The notes under the pieces were generated by a model, which worked only from the letters and a program-made list of their open reading frames with translations, was not told the DNA's origin and made no database searches. The position numbers and the translations under genes are program-made. Below, piece by piece: positions 1-10,100 of a DNA stretch of 59,067 nucleotides; the stretch's first letter is position 1, and each line of letters starts with the position of its first letter. Origin of the DNA: an uncultured bacterium (GTDB lineage Bacteria > Bacteroidota > Ignavibacteria > Kapaibacteriales > UBA4661); NCBI GenBank assembly GCA_937899715.1, contig CALCNX010000104.1:1-59067 (forward strand). Direction: 5' to 3'.

Positions 1-386
1 AAAAAGCAAACGATGACCTGAGTGACGCTATCAAAATTTTGTCGTGTACTTAGGTACGTTTCAATACTTGACGATGACAGGACTTCCATTGCATGGTATG
101 GTGGTGAAGAGTATGTGAGAAATATCCTTTACCGACGATGACATGGGAGTTCCTGTGTTTTTTGAAAAAATGCTAAACAACTTCAGCATCATCGTCAAGA
201 AATTTCAAATTCTTTCCTGATTATTTGCTGTGGAATTATTTGCTTTGGGATTTTTTCTTGCGCACCTTAAACGGAATCCGTAGCATTGCGTTCTAAACCA
301 GTGCGTTGTAAAAAATGTAAAGCTGTCGCCGTTCCAGAGTGCAGCTTCAAATAACGACTTCTCTCACACTTCCCAGCGAGTCCTCC
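1..386. other. Upstream non-coding stretch
   Basis: No convincing gene is visible before the alpha-2-macroglobulin gene. The segment is AT-rich. It carries three scattered copies of CGATGAC and an 11-nt inverted pair, CTTGACGATGA at 67-77 and TCATCGTCAAG at 189-199. The spacing (over 110 nt) is too wide for a simple hairpin, so the pair may be chance or a decayed repeat. I recognise no Bacteroidota-type promoter (TAnnTTTG) with confidence. The 3' end of a gene lying to the left of the window cannot be excluded. Confidence 0.4.
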
Positions 387-3300
387 ATGAGCTATCTCCA
401 GCGCTTTCGCCCTCAAGCACTTCTCCTTTGCAGCATTATCGCCATGATGCTTCCGGGCATTGGTTCCAATGCGGAATTTTTTGCACAAAAGCGTTCGGAA
501 AAGCCGACATCAGCGAAACCCACCGCAACGACCACAGCTGCAAAGCCTGCGGCAACAGCAAAAAAAGCCGCTCCGTCTCATCAGCCATTACCCGCTTCAA
601 CTTCCCAACCCATTCTAACAATTATGATGCCCGATTCACTCTCCGAGCGCTTCTACAATCGGCAGTGGAAAAAAGTAGATAGCTGCATGAACCGCGATTT
701 GCCGAAATCTGCTTTGGAAGTCGTTGAGACCATTCTTACCGAAGCGCGAAAAAACAAGATTACGGGGCAAGCGGCGAAAGCATTGCTCTACAAAGCCGCA
801 CTGCAAGGCGAAACAAAAGATGAAGGCGAGCCTTCCTTCGTTCAGGATATCAATAAAGCAATTCAAGAAAGCGAACAATCAAACGACCTCCTCGGTGCAT
901 CGCTTCTGCGCTCGGCACTGGCAGAATTTTACACGCAATATCTGAACCGCCAACGCTGGAAAATTCGGCAGCGCACCGCCACGCAGGATTCAAGTGCCGA
1001 CTTCCGTTCATGGGACACACGACGCTTTGTGGAGACCATTCGCCAGCTTCATTTCAAATCTCTCAATTTTGACGAGCCACAAAAGGCGCAAAACCTGAAA
1101 ACAACGCTTTTGGAAAGCGTAAAAATGTTTCTCACCGAGCCACCATATCCCTTTGAATCGCTCCGCCCGACGCTCTACGATGTGCTTGCCCACCGCGCTT
1201 TGACTATGCTTGGCAATACAGCCAACGACCTGCCCAAGCCTGAAGCAGAGTTTGAACTTCTTGATTTCACTGCACTCGCACCCGCAAAAACTTTTGCATC
1301 TGTCACATTTACAACACCCGACAAAACCGATGCGAACTATCTCGCCATAAAACTCTATCAAGAACTAACGGCAATGCACCTTGCAGACTCAAGCCCTGAA
1401 GCACTCTTGGACGTGAATCTCTCGCGATTGCAATACGCCAAAGAGCATATTCTCGCCGAAGGTGTTGATGATGAGTATCAAAAATCGCTCCGACAAATTG
1501 CCGAAGAATACAGCAAATATGAGGCTTGTGCAGAATATCTTCACGCCGAAGCACGGCTGTGGTTTGCGCGAGGAGATTACGTCAAAGCGCTGGAATGCAG
1601 TCGTGAAGCCATGAAACGGCATCCCCAATCTTACGGTGCAGATTTGGCTCGCGTGTTGGAATCGGAAATTTTGACCAAAGAACTCAGGATTCATGCGGAA
1701 AAGAACGTTCTGCCAAATGCGCCTTTTGTCGTCAATGTGCAGTTTCGGAATCTGGAAACCGTGTATTTTCGTCTTCTTCGCTTTGATACACAGCAGCAAT
1801 TTCGGGATTATATTCGCTCTGACGAACAACTGACGCAGTTAAGCACTATCAAACCTGTCTCCACGTGGCAAGTGCAGCTACCTATCAAGGATTCAAGCGG
1901 CGTGCAGGATTATAAAAGCCACAACACCGATACCAAACCTTTGCTACCGACCGATGCGCAAGGCTCATCAAAACTGACGTTTGGGGAATATATGCTGGTC
2001 GCAAGCCCCCGCGAGGATTTTACCCAGAAATCAAATATTCTTACCGTTGCCCACTTCACTGTTTCGCGCTTGGCAATCACACATGAAAGCCACAATTCTG
2101 CACTCTCCACCAGTCATAGAACTCAAAGGCTTCTCATCAGCGATGCCCTCACAGGCGAGAAACTGAGCGGTGTCAAGGTAAATTTCTACCGTCAGGAATA
2201 TAACCAACGCAAAAACAGTTACGAAGAGATTTTCACCGAAACCCGAACAACCGATGCAAACGGCTTTTGCTCTATCACCAACGAGGCAATCAAGCAATAC
2301 AGCCTCATTGCCGAAGCGGTGCGGGAAATAAACGGGCAGCGTGATGTATTGCGCGATGAAACGTGGCTTCGCGCCTTATATCACTCTCCACAGACTGAAC
2401 AAGAAAGTACGCTCTTTTTCACCGACCGAGCACTCTATCGCCCCGGACAAACGATTTATTTCAAAGGTGTGATGCTGCGCAGAAACGAGGAAAAGCCTGA
2501 TAACGCTGTGCTTCCCAAGCGTTCTACAACGGTGCAGTTTTTCGATGTGAATAATCAAAAAGTTGCCGAACAAACGTTTGCTACAAATGATTACGGCTCA
2601 TTTCACGGTGCATTCATAGCCCCGAAAGGCGCATTAAACGGGCGTATGAGCATTCGCAACGAAAGCGGCTACCATTCTGTGCAGGTGGAAGAATACAAGC
2701 GACCGAAATTCGAGGTGAAACTTGATCAGCCCAAAGGTACGTTCCGCTTGGGTGAAAAAGTGAGCGTCGGCGGCAACGCTCGTGCTTACGCGGGTTCGGT
2801 GGTGGATGGCGCGGAAGTGCGCTACCGTGTTGTGCGCGAGACACGATTTCCCTATTGGTATTGGTGGTGGGGAAATCCGCCTCAGTCTAACCAAAAAGAA
2901 ATTACCAGAGGGCGCATAAAAACTGATGCGAAGGGTGAATTTATGGTAGAATTTCTTGCGCAGCCCGATAAATCCGTGCTTCCAAGCACATTGCCTGAAT
3001 TTACCTACTACGTCTATGCCGATGTTACGGATATTTCCGGCGAGACGCGCAGCGACCAAAGCCGTGTAACGGTAGGCTATACAGCCGTTGCGCTTGCACT
3101 TTCCGCATCGGAGATTCTCTTTTCGCACAATATCACTTCAGCGACAGCAGCAGCAATCAGCCTTCGGACTGCAAATCTCAACGGCGTTGGACTTTCCACG
3201 CAAGGAACAGTGCGCTTAGAGAAACTTGCCGCGCCAGAGCGTGTTATGCGAGATCGTTATTTACCGAAGCCCGACCGCTTCTTACTCTCCGAAAGCCAGT

Positions 3301-6300
3301 TTTCAAGCGCCTTCCCGCAGGATATTCGCCAGAATGAACATCAGCGCGAAAACTGGAAATTGGAGCGAGAAATCCTTGCGCAAAACTTCACCAGCAACGC
3401 AGAAGGGGCAGTAAACCTTGATAATTCAGCATTTTCGGCAGCGCTTCGCACACTCGTTCCGGGGGAATACCGCATGATGGCTGAAGTTAAAGATGTTTCG
3501 GGGCAGACCATCAAGCAAATACGCTACTTTGCAGTTGTTGATGTACAATCTCCCAAAACAGCTTCACGCAAGCCATTTACCGCTTTGGCGCTCAAATCAA
3601 ACTACGAACCCGGCGAGACCGCACAAATACTTGTTTCCACGTCGTACACCGATGTCAAGATTCTGTCGCGTTTGGAGCATCGCGGCACTATCATCAAAGA
3701 AGAATGGCTTACGGTGTCGAATGGGCAAACACTTGTTTCTGTGCCGATTACGGAGGATTTTCGTGGAAATGTAACGCTGCATTTGACGGCAATCCGGCAT
3801 TATCGCTTGTATTCCGGCACTCAAACAATCATCGTTCCTTGGACTAACAAGCAACTTCGCGTGGAAACATCGGTATTCCGCGACAAAATGTTGCCTGCAA
3901 GCAAGGAAGAATGGCGCTTGAAAGTGAGTGGCATGAAGGGTGAAAAAATCGCTGCGGAACTCCTCGCCGCCATGTACGATGCTTCGCTGGATGCGATTTT
4001 ACCGCAAACGTGGCAGGGTTTTTCGTGGCAAACATTTTACGCAAAACTCGGTATGCAAAGCATGAGTTTTGGTACGCACGAGCCGCGAATATACGACTTC
4101 GGGTGGAATGACCACGTATATCCTTCGTTGTACAAAACCTACCGCGATGTGTACTTTGAAATCATCCAAAGAGCGCTCTACGGCACGATTTTACCAAGGT
4201 ATTCAGCGCGTTCCAGAGCAAAAAATGGTGCCGTGCTGGACAGCGAGCCGATGATGCAAATGCGGACTGAGAGTATGTCGCTTGATATGGCAACCTCAAC
4301 GCCGCCGCCTGCACCGCCGGGGTCATTTGCCGAAGCAACAATGGCGGATACGGAAGAGCCGCTCCGCAAGGGTGGGGGAGCCGCAGGCAAGAAACCCGCC
4401 CAGCCGTCGCTCAAAGAGCCAGAAAAGCCGCAAAACGTCGATTTATCAGGCGTTCAGGCACGAACAAACCTCAGCGAAACGGCATTCTTTTTCCCGCAAA
4501 TTAGCGCAAATGCCGACGGCAATTTTGTTCTCACTTTCACTATGCCAGAGGCGCTCACGCGCTGGAAGATGCTTGCCTTTGCACACACCACCGACCTCAA
4601 AACAGGTATGCTTGCCAAAGAAGCCGTTACGCAAAAAGAGATCATGCTGCTGCCGAATATGCCGCGCTTCGTCCGCGAGGGCGATAATATCACGCTTCCC
4701 GTCAAAATCAGCAATCTCGCCACTAAAGACCTCACGGGAGCCGCCGAACTGAAGCTCTTCGACGCAAGCACGATGCAAGAACTCAAATTGCCGCTTGGTC
4801 AGAAGCCGTTTACCGTCGTGCGGGGACGTAGTACGGTCGTTTCGTGGACGATTACCGTTCCCGAAGGCTTGCAAACGGTACTCTACCGTGTTGTGGCAAA
4901 GGCGGGTGATTCCACGTCGAGTTTCTCCGACGGTGAAGAATCTGTTTTGCCTGTTTTACCGAACCGCATGATGGTCACAGAGACGCTTCCGCTCTATGTT
5001 CGAGGAAATCAAAGCAAGAATTTTGAGCTGAAAAAGCTCGTGGAATCCGGCAAATCTACGACGCTGCGGCATCAGAAATTAACACTCGAAATGACCTCCA
5101 ATCCCGCGTGGTACGCCATTCAGGCGCTGCCGATGATGATGGAATATCCCTACGATTGTGTGGAGCAGACGTGGAATCGCTTCTACGCAAATGCGATTGC
5201 GACGCATTTGGCAAACTCCAAACCCCGCATCAAATCAGTCTTTGAGCAGTGGAAGCAATCTCCGCAAGGGCTTTTATCTAATCTCGAAAAAAATCAGGAA
5301 CTGAAATCGCTTCTGCTCCAAGAAACGCCTTGGGTGATGGACGGTAAAGACGAAACCGAGCGCAAGCGGCGCGTAGGCTTGCTTTTCGACTTGAATCGCA
5401 TGGCGGACGAACTCGAAAGCGCACTCAAAAAACTGGAACAGCGTCAGTCGGGCAACGGCGGATTTTCGTGGTTCCCCGATATGCCCGCAAGCCGCTTTAT
5501 GACACAATACATTGTGGCGGGGATTGGTCATTTGCAAAAAATGGGTATCACGTTCCCGCCACAAACGACCTTTGCAAGTCGTTTGCAAACGATAGGTCAG
5601 CGTGCGGTGGAATTTATTGACCAAGAAATTGCTGCGGAATATGCTAAACTGAGGGCGCAACAAGGCTTCAAGCCGGAGAATGAATATCTTGGCTATGATG
5701 CGGTGCAGTATCTCTACGCTCGCAGCTTTTTCACGCAAACGCCCATTCCAAGTGCAACGGAAGAAGCATTTAACTTTTGGAAAAAGCAGGCGGCGAAGTA
5801 TTGGGCAAATCAGGGCATGATGGGGCAAAGCATGATTGCGCTGGCACTGCACCGTTTTGGCGTGAAGGACACTCCGGCGCTTATTGTTAAATCGTTCCGC
5901 GAACGCGCCTTGCACTCCGACGAAATGGGAATGTATTGGAAAATTGACAATGGCTGGTGGTGGTGGCAAGCGCCGATTGAAACGCAAGCGCTTCTCATCG
6001 AGACTTTTGGTGAAGTTCCGCAGGACAAGCAAGCAATCGCCGACGTGGAAGACATGAAAGTATGGTTACTTAAGCAAAAACAAACAACCGACTGGAAAAC
6101 CACGAAAGCCACTGCTGAAGCCTGCTACGCGCTGCTCTTGCGCGGTGCGGACTGGCTGGAATCCACAAAACTGGTTGGCGTTTCGCTTGGCGGAAAGCCT
6201 GTGGAGCCGAAGAAAATGGACGATGTGAGCATTGAAGCGGGAACGGGTTATTACAAAGTCTCGTGGGGACGCGGGGAAATCACGCCGGAAATGGGCAACA

Positions 6301-6815
6301 TCACACTCAAGAAAGACGATGCGGGCATTGCGTGGGGCGGCTTGTACTGGCAATACTTCGAGCGATTGGATAAAATCACGCCCGCAAAGACCCCGCTTCA
6401 GATTGAGAAAAAGCTCTATCGCCAAAACAACACCGCCAAAGGTGTAGAACTGGAGCCAATCACGGCAAAAACGATTCTGAGCGTGGGCGACCTCGTGAAG
6501 GTACGCTGCGAGATTCGCACCGACCGCGCGATGGAGTACGTTCATCTGCGCGATATGCGTGGTGCGGGTTTAGAGCCGGTGAACGTGTTGTCGCGGTATG
6601 TTTGGAGCGGCAGTCTGGGCTATTACGAAACGATGAAAGACGCATCGGCAAACTTCTTCATCGGCTGGCTGCCGAAGGGAGTTCATGTCTTTGAGTACGC
6701 GCTGCGTGTGAGCCACGAAGGGGAATTTCAAAACGGCATCACGACGATTCAGTGTATGTATGCGCCGGAATTTTCAAGCCACTCGGAAGGTGTAACGGTG
6801 CGTGTTGGGAAGTAA
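387..6815 (+). CDS. Alpha-2-macroglobulin family protein, thioester type
   Basis: This is a large secreted protease-bait protein of 2142 codons. The open frame extends up to a GTG at 339, but the ATG at 387 gives a clean signal peptide (Arg near the N-terminus, then a hydrophobic core LLLCSIIAMMLPGIG), so I choose 387. No lipobox is evident, unlike many proteobacterial homologues, which are lipoproteins. After an Ala/Lys/Pro/Thr-rich linker come about 450 mostly helical residues, then macroglobulin domains (LYRPGQTIYFKG near residue 683 is MG2-like), the A2M/MG7-like block near 1350-1450 (ALTRWKMLAFAHT), and the motif YPYDCVEQ with Cys at about 1591. CxEQ is the internal thioester that covalently traps attacking proteases. 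The thiol-ester helical domain follows. At about 2140 residues it is longer than the 1500-1700 typical of proteobacterial forms, as is common in Bacteroidota. The usual partner, the glycosyltransferase/transpeptidase pbpC, is not in the window. Family assignment is firm; a defence role is inferred. Confidence 0.93.
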   Translation: MSYLQRFRPQALLLCSIIAMMLPGIGSNAEFFAQKRSEKPTSAKPTATTTAAKPAATAKKAAPSHQPLPASTSQPILTIMMPDSLSERFYNRQWKKVDSCMNRDLPKSALEVVETILTEARKNKITGQAAKALLYKAALQGETKDEGEPSFVQDINKAIQESEQSNDLLGASLLRSALAEFYTQYLNRQRWKIRQRTATQDSSADFRSWDTRRFVETIRQLHFKSLNFDEPQKAQNLKTTLLESVKMFLTEPPYPFESLRPTLYDVLAHRALTMLGNTANDLPKPEAEFELLDFTALAPAKTFASVTFTTPDKTDANYLAIKLYQELTAMHLADSSPEALLDVNLSRLQYAKEHILAEGVDDEYQKSLRQIAEEYSKYEACAEYLHAEARLWFARGDYVKALECSREAMKRHPQSYGADLARVLESEILTKELRIHAEKNVLPNAPFVVNVQFRNLETVYFRLLRFDTQQQFRDYIRSDEQLTQLSTIKPVSTWQVQLPIKDSSGVQDYKSHNTDTKPLLPTDAQGSSKLTFGEYMLVASPREDFTQKSNILTVAHFTVSRLAITHESHNSALSTSHRTQRLLISDALTGEKLSGVKVNFYRQEYNQRKNSYEEIFTETRTTDANGFCSITNEAIKQYSLIAEAVREINGQRDVLRDETWLRALYHSPQTEQESTLFFTDRALYRPGQTIYFKGVMLRRNEEKPDNAVLPKRSTTVQFFDVNNQKVAEQTFATNDYGSFHGAFIAPKGALNGRMSIRNESGYHSVQVEEYKRPKFEVKLDQPKGTFRLGEKVSVGGNARAYAGSVVDGAEVRYRVVRETRFPYWYWWWGNPPQSNQKEITRGRIKTDAKGEFMVEFLAQPDKSVLPSTLPEFTYYVYADVTDISGETRSDQSRVTVGYTAVALALSASEILFSHNITSATAAAISLRTANLNGVGLSTQGTVRLEKLAAPERVMRDRYLPKPDRFLLSESQFSSAFPQDIRQNEHQRENWKLEREILAQNFTSNAEGAVNLDNSAFSAALRTLVPGEYRMMAEVKDVSGQTIKQIRYFAVVDVQSPKTASRKPFTALALKSNYEPGETAQILVSTSYTDVKILSRLEHRGTIIKEEWLTVSNGQTLVSVPITEDFRGNVTLHLTAIRHYRLYSGTQTIIVPWTNKQLRVETSVFRDKMLPASKEEWRLKVSGMKGEKIAAELLAAMYDASLDAILPQTWQGFSWQTFYAKLGMQSMSFGTHEPRIYDFGWNDHVYPSLYKTYRDVYFEIIQRALYGTILPRYSARSRAKNGAVLDSEPMMQMRTESMSLDMATSTPPPAPPGSFAEATMADTEEPLRKGGGAAGKKPAQPSLKEPEKPQNVDLSGVQARTNLSETAFFFPQISANADGNFVLTFTMPEALTRWKMLAFAHTTDLKTGMLAKEAVTQKEIMLLPNMPRFVREGDNITLPVKISNLATKDLTGAAELKLFDASTMQELKLPLGQKPFTVVRGRSTVVSWTITVPEGLQTVLYRVVAKAGDSTSSFSDGEESVLPVLPNRMMVTETLPLYVRGNQSKNFELKKLVESGKSTTLRHQKLTLEMTSNPAWYAIQALPMMMEYPYDCVEQTWNRFYANAIATHLANSKPRIKSVFEQWKQSPQGLLSNLEKNQELKSLLLQETPWVMDGKDETERKRRVGLLFDLNRMADELESALKKLEQRQSGNGGFSWFPDMPASRFMTQYIVAGIGHLQKMGITFPPQTTFASRLQTIGQRAVEFIDQEIAAEYAKLRAQQGFKPENEYLGYDAVQYLYARSFFTQTPIPSATEEAFNFWKKQAAKYWANQGMMGQSMIALALHRFGVKDTPALIVKSFRERALHSDEMGMYWKIDNGWWWWQAPIETQALLIETFGEVPQDKQAIADVEDMKVWLLKQKQTTDWKTTKATAEACYALLLRGADWLESTKLVGVSLGGKPVEPKKMDDVSIEAGTGYYKVSWGRGEITPEMGNITLKKDDAGIAWGGLYWQYFERLDKITPAKTPLQIEKKLYRQNNTAKGVELEPITAKTILSVGDLVKVRCEIRTDRAMEYVHLRDMRGAGLEPVNVLSRYVWSGSLGYYETMKDASANFFIGWLPKGVHVFEYALRVSHEGEFQNGITTIQCMYAPEFSSHSEGVTVRVGK

Positions 6816-6844
6816 ATCGTAATTTTTTGAGAGTAACTTTTCTT

Positions 6845-6878
6845 GAAGCCTGTCCCCAGTGGACGGGCTTCTTTTTTT
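6845..6878 (+). terminator. Rho-independent terminator of the A2M gene
   Basis: An 11-bp stem pairs GAAGCCTGTCC (6845-6855) with GGACGGGCTTC (6861-6871); the single irregularity is a U-G wobble. The loop is CCAGT and seven T follow at 6872-6878. It starts 30 nt after the A2M stop codon. This is the clearest terminator in the window. Confidence 0.92.
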
Positions 6879-6909
6879 GCGATATTATTACCTGAGGTTA
6901 CGCTTTCTG

Positions 6910-7047
6910 AAATTCCCCTTCACCACGTGAAGGGGTGTCAGTTCGGCGAAGCGAGAACTGCTGGGGTAGTAAAATGGCAATGCAGGAAGCAACACCCCGT
7001 CCTCGCTGCCGCTTGGACACCCCTCTTTGTCCCAAAGAGGGGAATTT
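6910..7047. repeat. Composite palindromic intergenic element
   Basis: The outer arms are AAATTCCCC at the left and GGGGAATTT at the right. Each arm is itself a hairpin: CCCCTTCACCACGTGAAGGGG on the left (given in two parts here: CCCCTTC, GAAGGGG) and CCCCTCTTTG against CAAAGAGGGG on the right. Next inward are GGGGTGTC (6932-6939) and its exact complement GACACCCC (7016-7023). A further small hairpin, AGTTC (6940-6944) with GAACT (6955-6959), sits inside. Nested palindromes in an intergenic space resemble dispersed REP/MITE-like elements. There is no coding capacity, and no second copy was seen in this window. Confidence 0.7.
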
Positions 7048-7175
7048 TTAGCAAAAGCCTAACTCAGTTATTCACAGAAATTTTACCATATATGACTTTT
7101 AGGCACTAGGTTTTACACACCGCCTTTTGTATTTTGCCGCCATTACAATCCCTTTCCATTTACTGCCTTTCGGGG

Positions 7176-10100
7176 ATGACTACTATGTTCCGAATTTATC
7201 GCTACTTTTTGTGCCTTTTATCTGTCATTATTGCTGGTGCTCATCTTCACGCACAGGCTCCGGCTTGGGTGGATATTCACTCGTTTGGTGGTGCCAATAA
7301 CGACAAAACAAACCATGTTCTTTTGGATGCGGGTAATAATGCGCTCTACATCTGCGGGCAGTTTCAAGGAGCGAATGTTGATTTCGATCCAAGCGGAGGC
7401 GTTGCTAATCTCACCAGCAATAGTGGTGGTGCAAACGCTGATATCTTTATTGCAAAATATAACGCCACCACGGGGGCGTATCTTTGGTCGCTGGCAGTCG
7501 GCGGGAACACCAATACCGATGCTGCTATCCGCATGGCTTTGGACGGCGCAGGTAATATCTACGTCTGCGGCACATTTGCTGGAACGGCAGATTTCAATCC
7601 GCTAGGCGCACCAAACAACAAAGTTGCCGCGGGAACGCAAGACATCTTTTTTGCTCGCTACAATCCTGCAGGCTTGTGCAACTGGGCAACAACCATCGGT
7701 GCGGCGGCAACCGCATCGGCAGCACTGGATATTACTGTTTCCGGCACTGACCTGTATGTAACGGGGCGTTTCACGGGCAGCATCAATTTTGGCGGCGGTA
7801 ACCTTATGTCGGCAGGAGTTGATGATATTTTTATCGGTAAATATGTCATAGCGACCGGAGCCTACACCAATGCAATCAAGTTTGGGGGGACAGGTCTGGA
7901 CATCGGGGAAGGGATTATCGCAGATGGTGCAGGAAATGTGTGGGTAACCGGAACGCTGAATGTAGGCGGAGCGGTCAATTTTAACCCGCTCGGCGCAATT
8001 TTTAATCGCACCTCTGCTGGCGGCACAGACGTTTTTGTTGCAAAATATGACGCGACGCTCAATCTCGTTGGCGCAAACACGGCATGGCTTATCGGTGGGG
8101 TCGGTGCCGATGGCGGGAAGTCCTTAGCGGTAGATGCTTCTGATAATATCTACGTTGTCGGGGAGTTTTCCGGTGCCGTTATAGACTTTGATCCATCGGG
8201 GGCATTTGCCAATCGTAATAGCAATGGTGGTGCCGATGGTTTTATTGCAAGCTACACCAGTGCGGGTGCTTTTCGCTGGGTAACGACATTTGGCACCACA
8301 GTAGGCGACCTCTTGGATGATGTTGCCGTTGCGGGCGGAAACGTCTATGTTTGTGGTGGTGCGGGTGCAGCGCCTATTGATTTTGATGGAGATCCAGCAC
8401 TTACAAGTTCTAACGGAGCTGGAGCCAGTATTGATGCTTATTTGGCTTGGTATGACGCGGGAACGGGGGCGTACAGGCGCGGCAAGCGATTTATTGGTGC
8501 AGGTGCTTCTGAAGGCGGACTGGCGATTACCGCCGATGCCGGGGGGAATATCTATTGGGGTGGTTTTTATTCTTCTGCACCTCTGGACATGGATCCCCGC
8601 GCAGGCAGCACACAAAATTTCTCTAACATTGGGCTAAACGATGCCTTCGCTCTGCGCTATAATCCTTCGGCCTCAGAAACCTACACGTGGAACGTCGGTA
8701 CAGGTGCGTGGTCAGCTCCCGCAAATTGGACACCGCAGCGTGATAACCCTTCTGCGGATGATATTTTAATTTTTCCCGCTGGTGGACCCTGGACAGCCAA
8801 TACAATACCTTTCCAGCAGGTCGGACGTTTGGTCTTTAGTGTGGGTTCACAGACGACGCTGACTGCTGCTGTTCCCGGTATTTTCCTTCTTGCTAATGGT
8901 GATGCTGCGCCCTTTGATGTTGACGTTCAGTCCACCGCAATTCTCAATCTTGGTGCAGGTGCGGCACAATGCGCTATCCGCGTAACAACGGGCAGCGTTT
9001 TCAACGTCGCCGGAGCAGTGAATATCGCATCACTTCCCAATAATGCAACGTATATCGGCGGCGCAGGAACAATCAACATCACCAACACAGGAAATCTAAG
9101 CACTGTCGGTCCTAATGGAATCAATGGTACTAACGTAGCCAATGGAGCCGTGCAGCCTAGTATTGGCGGGATGGTCAACTACGACCCCGCAGCAAGTTTC
9201 GGTTTTACGGGCAAGGGCATAACGGGATTTCAAGCAATCGGCACAAAACCTGCCATCACACAAGCAAAAGACATCAAGGTCAATCCCGCCGCCGCTAATG
9301 ACAGAATAATGCTGGACAACAGCGTAACCCTGAGCGGTGCATTAACTATCGGAGGACCTGCCGTCAATGCAGGCTTGTCGGTTACGTCCGCAAATGTGCT
9401 CACACTTGGTCCGGCAGGGAATATTATTGACGCAGCAACCTCCACAAAGGTCTTAGAGGTCATTAACGGTACCGTTAATAACCCCAATGTGGGTGGTCTG
9501 ACATTTAACGGTACAAACCCGCGACTGATTCTTTGCAGTGACGGTTCTATGGCAACAGCAGGAGTCTTGACGGGTAATCCACCGACATACAACCTTAATT
9601 CGCAGTTAGAGTACATCATTAAGGATGCCAACCGCACCACAACAGACGTTGAAGTTCCCACAACCATGAACGGAAAAATACTCATCAATGGTTTTACGGG
9701 TACTGCTCCCTTGCCTATCGTAACGCTGAACAATGGAAAAATCTTTACCGAGACGGTCATGGTAAGCAGCGGCACACTCACCCTAGGGGGCACGACATCG
9801 GTCACTGGCTTGACGGCAATAGGCAATCCTGCCCCTACGACCGGTAAAATCAATCTGAACAACCAATCGCTCACGCTCAACGGCAACATACAGACTTTTG
9901 CCGCCAGTTCTTTCATCGGTTCGGCAGCGTCGAATCTCACGCTGGGCGATGGCAATGACACCTTTGCAGGTAATCTCACATTCGACCCGGGCACACGCCT
10001 CCTCAATAACTACACCGTCAATCTCGGCGCGGGTAATAGCGTCAATCAAACGGGCGATTTATCCGTAGGCGGTACGCTCACGCTGACACAAGGTATCATT

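Larger units (their letters stand above)
6816..7175. other. Intergenic: terminator plus palindromic element
   Basis: This 360-nt gap holds an intrinsic terminator right after the A2M gene and a composite inverted-repeat element at 6910-7047. The last 130 nt lead into the giant gene. TATTTTG at 7130-7136 is one base short of the Bacteroidota -7 consensus TAnnTTTG and lies about 40 nt before the ATG, so it is only a weak promoter candidate. The 88-codon open frame crossing the terminator and repeat is not a believable gene. Confidence 0.6.

Noticed and set aside
1..386. CGATGAC repeats as a regulatory array
   Set aside because: Only three short copies at irregular distance, with no adjoining promoter; likely chance.
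6843..7109. Small open frame across the terminator and palindromic element
   Set aside because: It begins within the terminator stem and consists of repeat sequence; no ribosome site and no protein-like composition.
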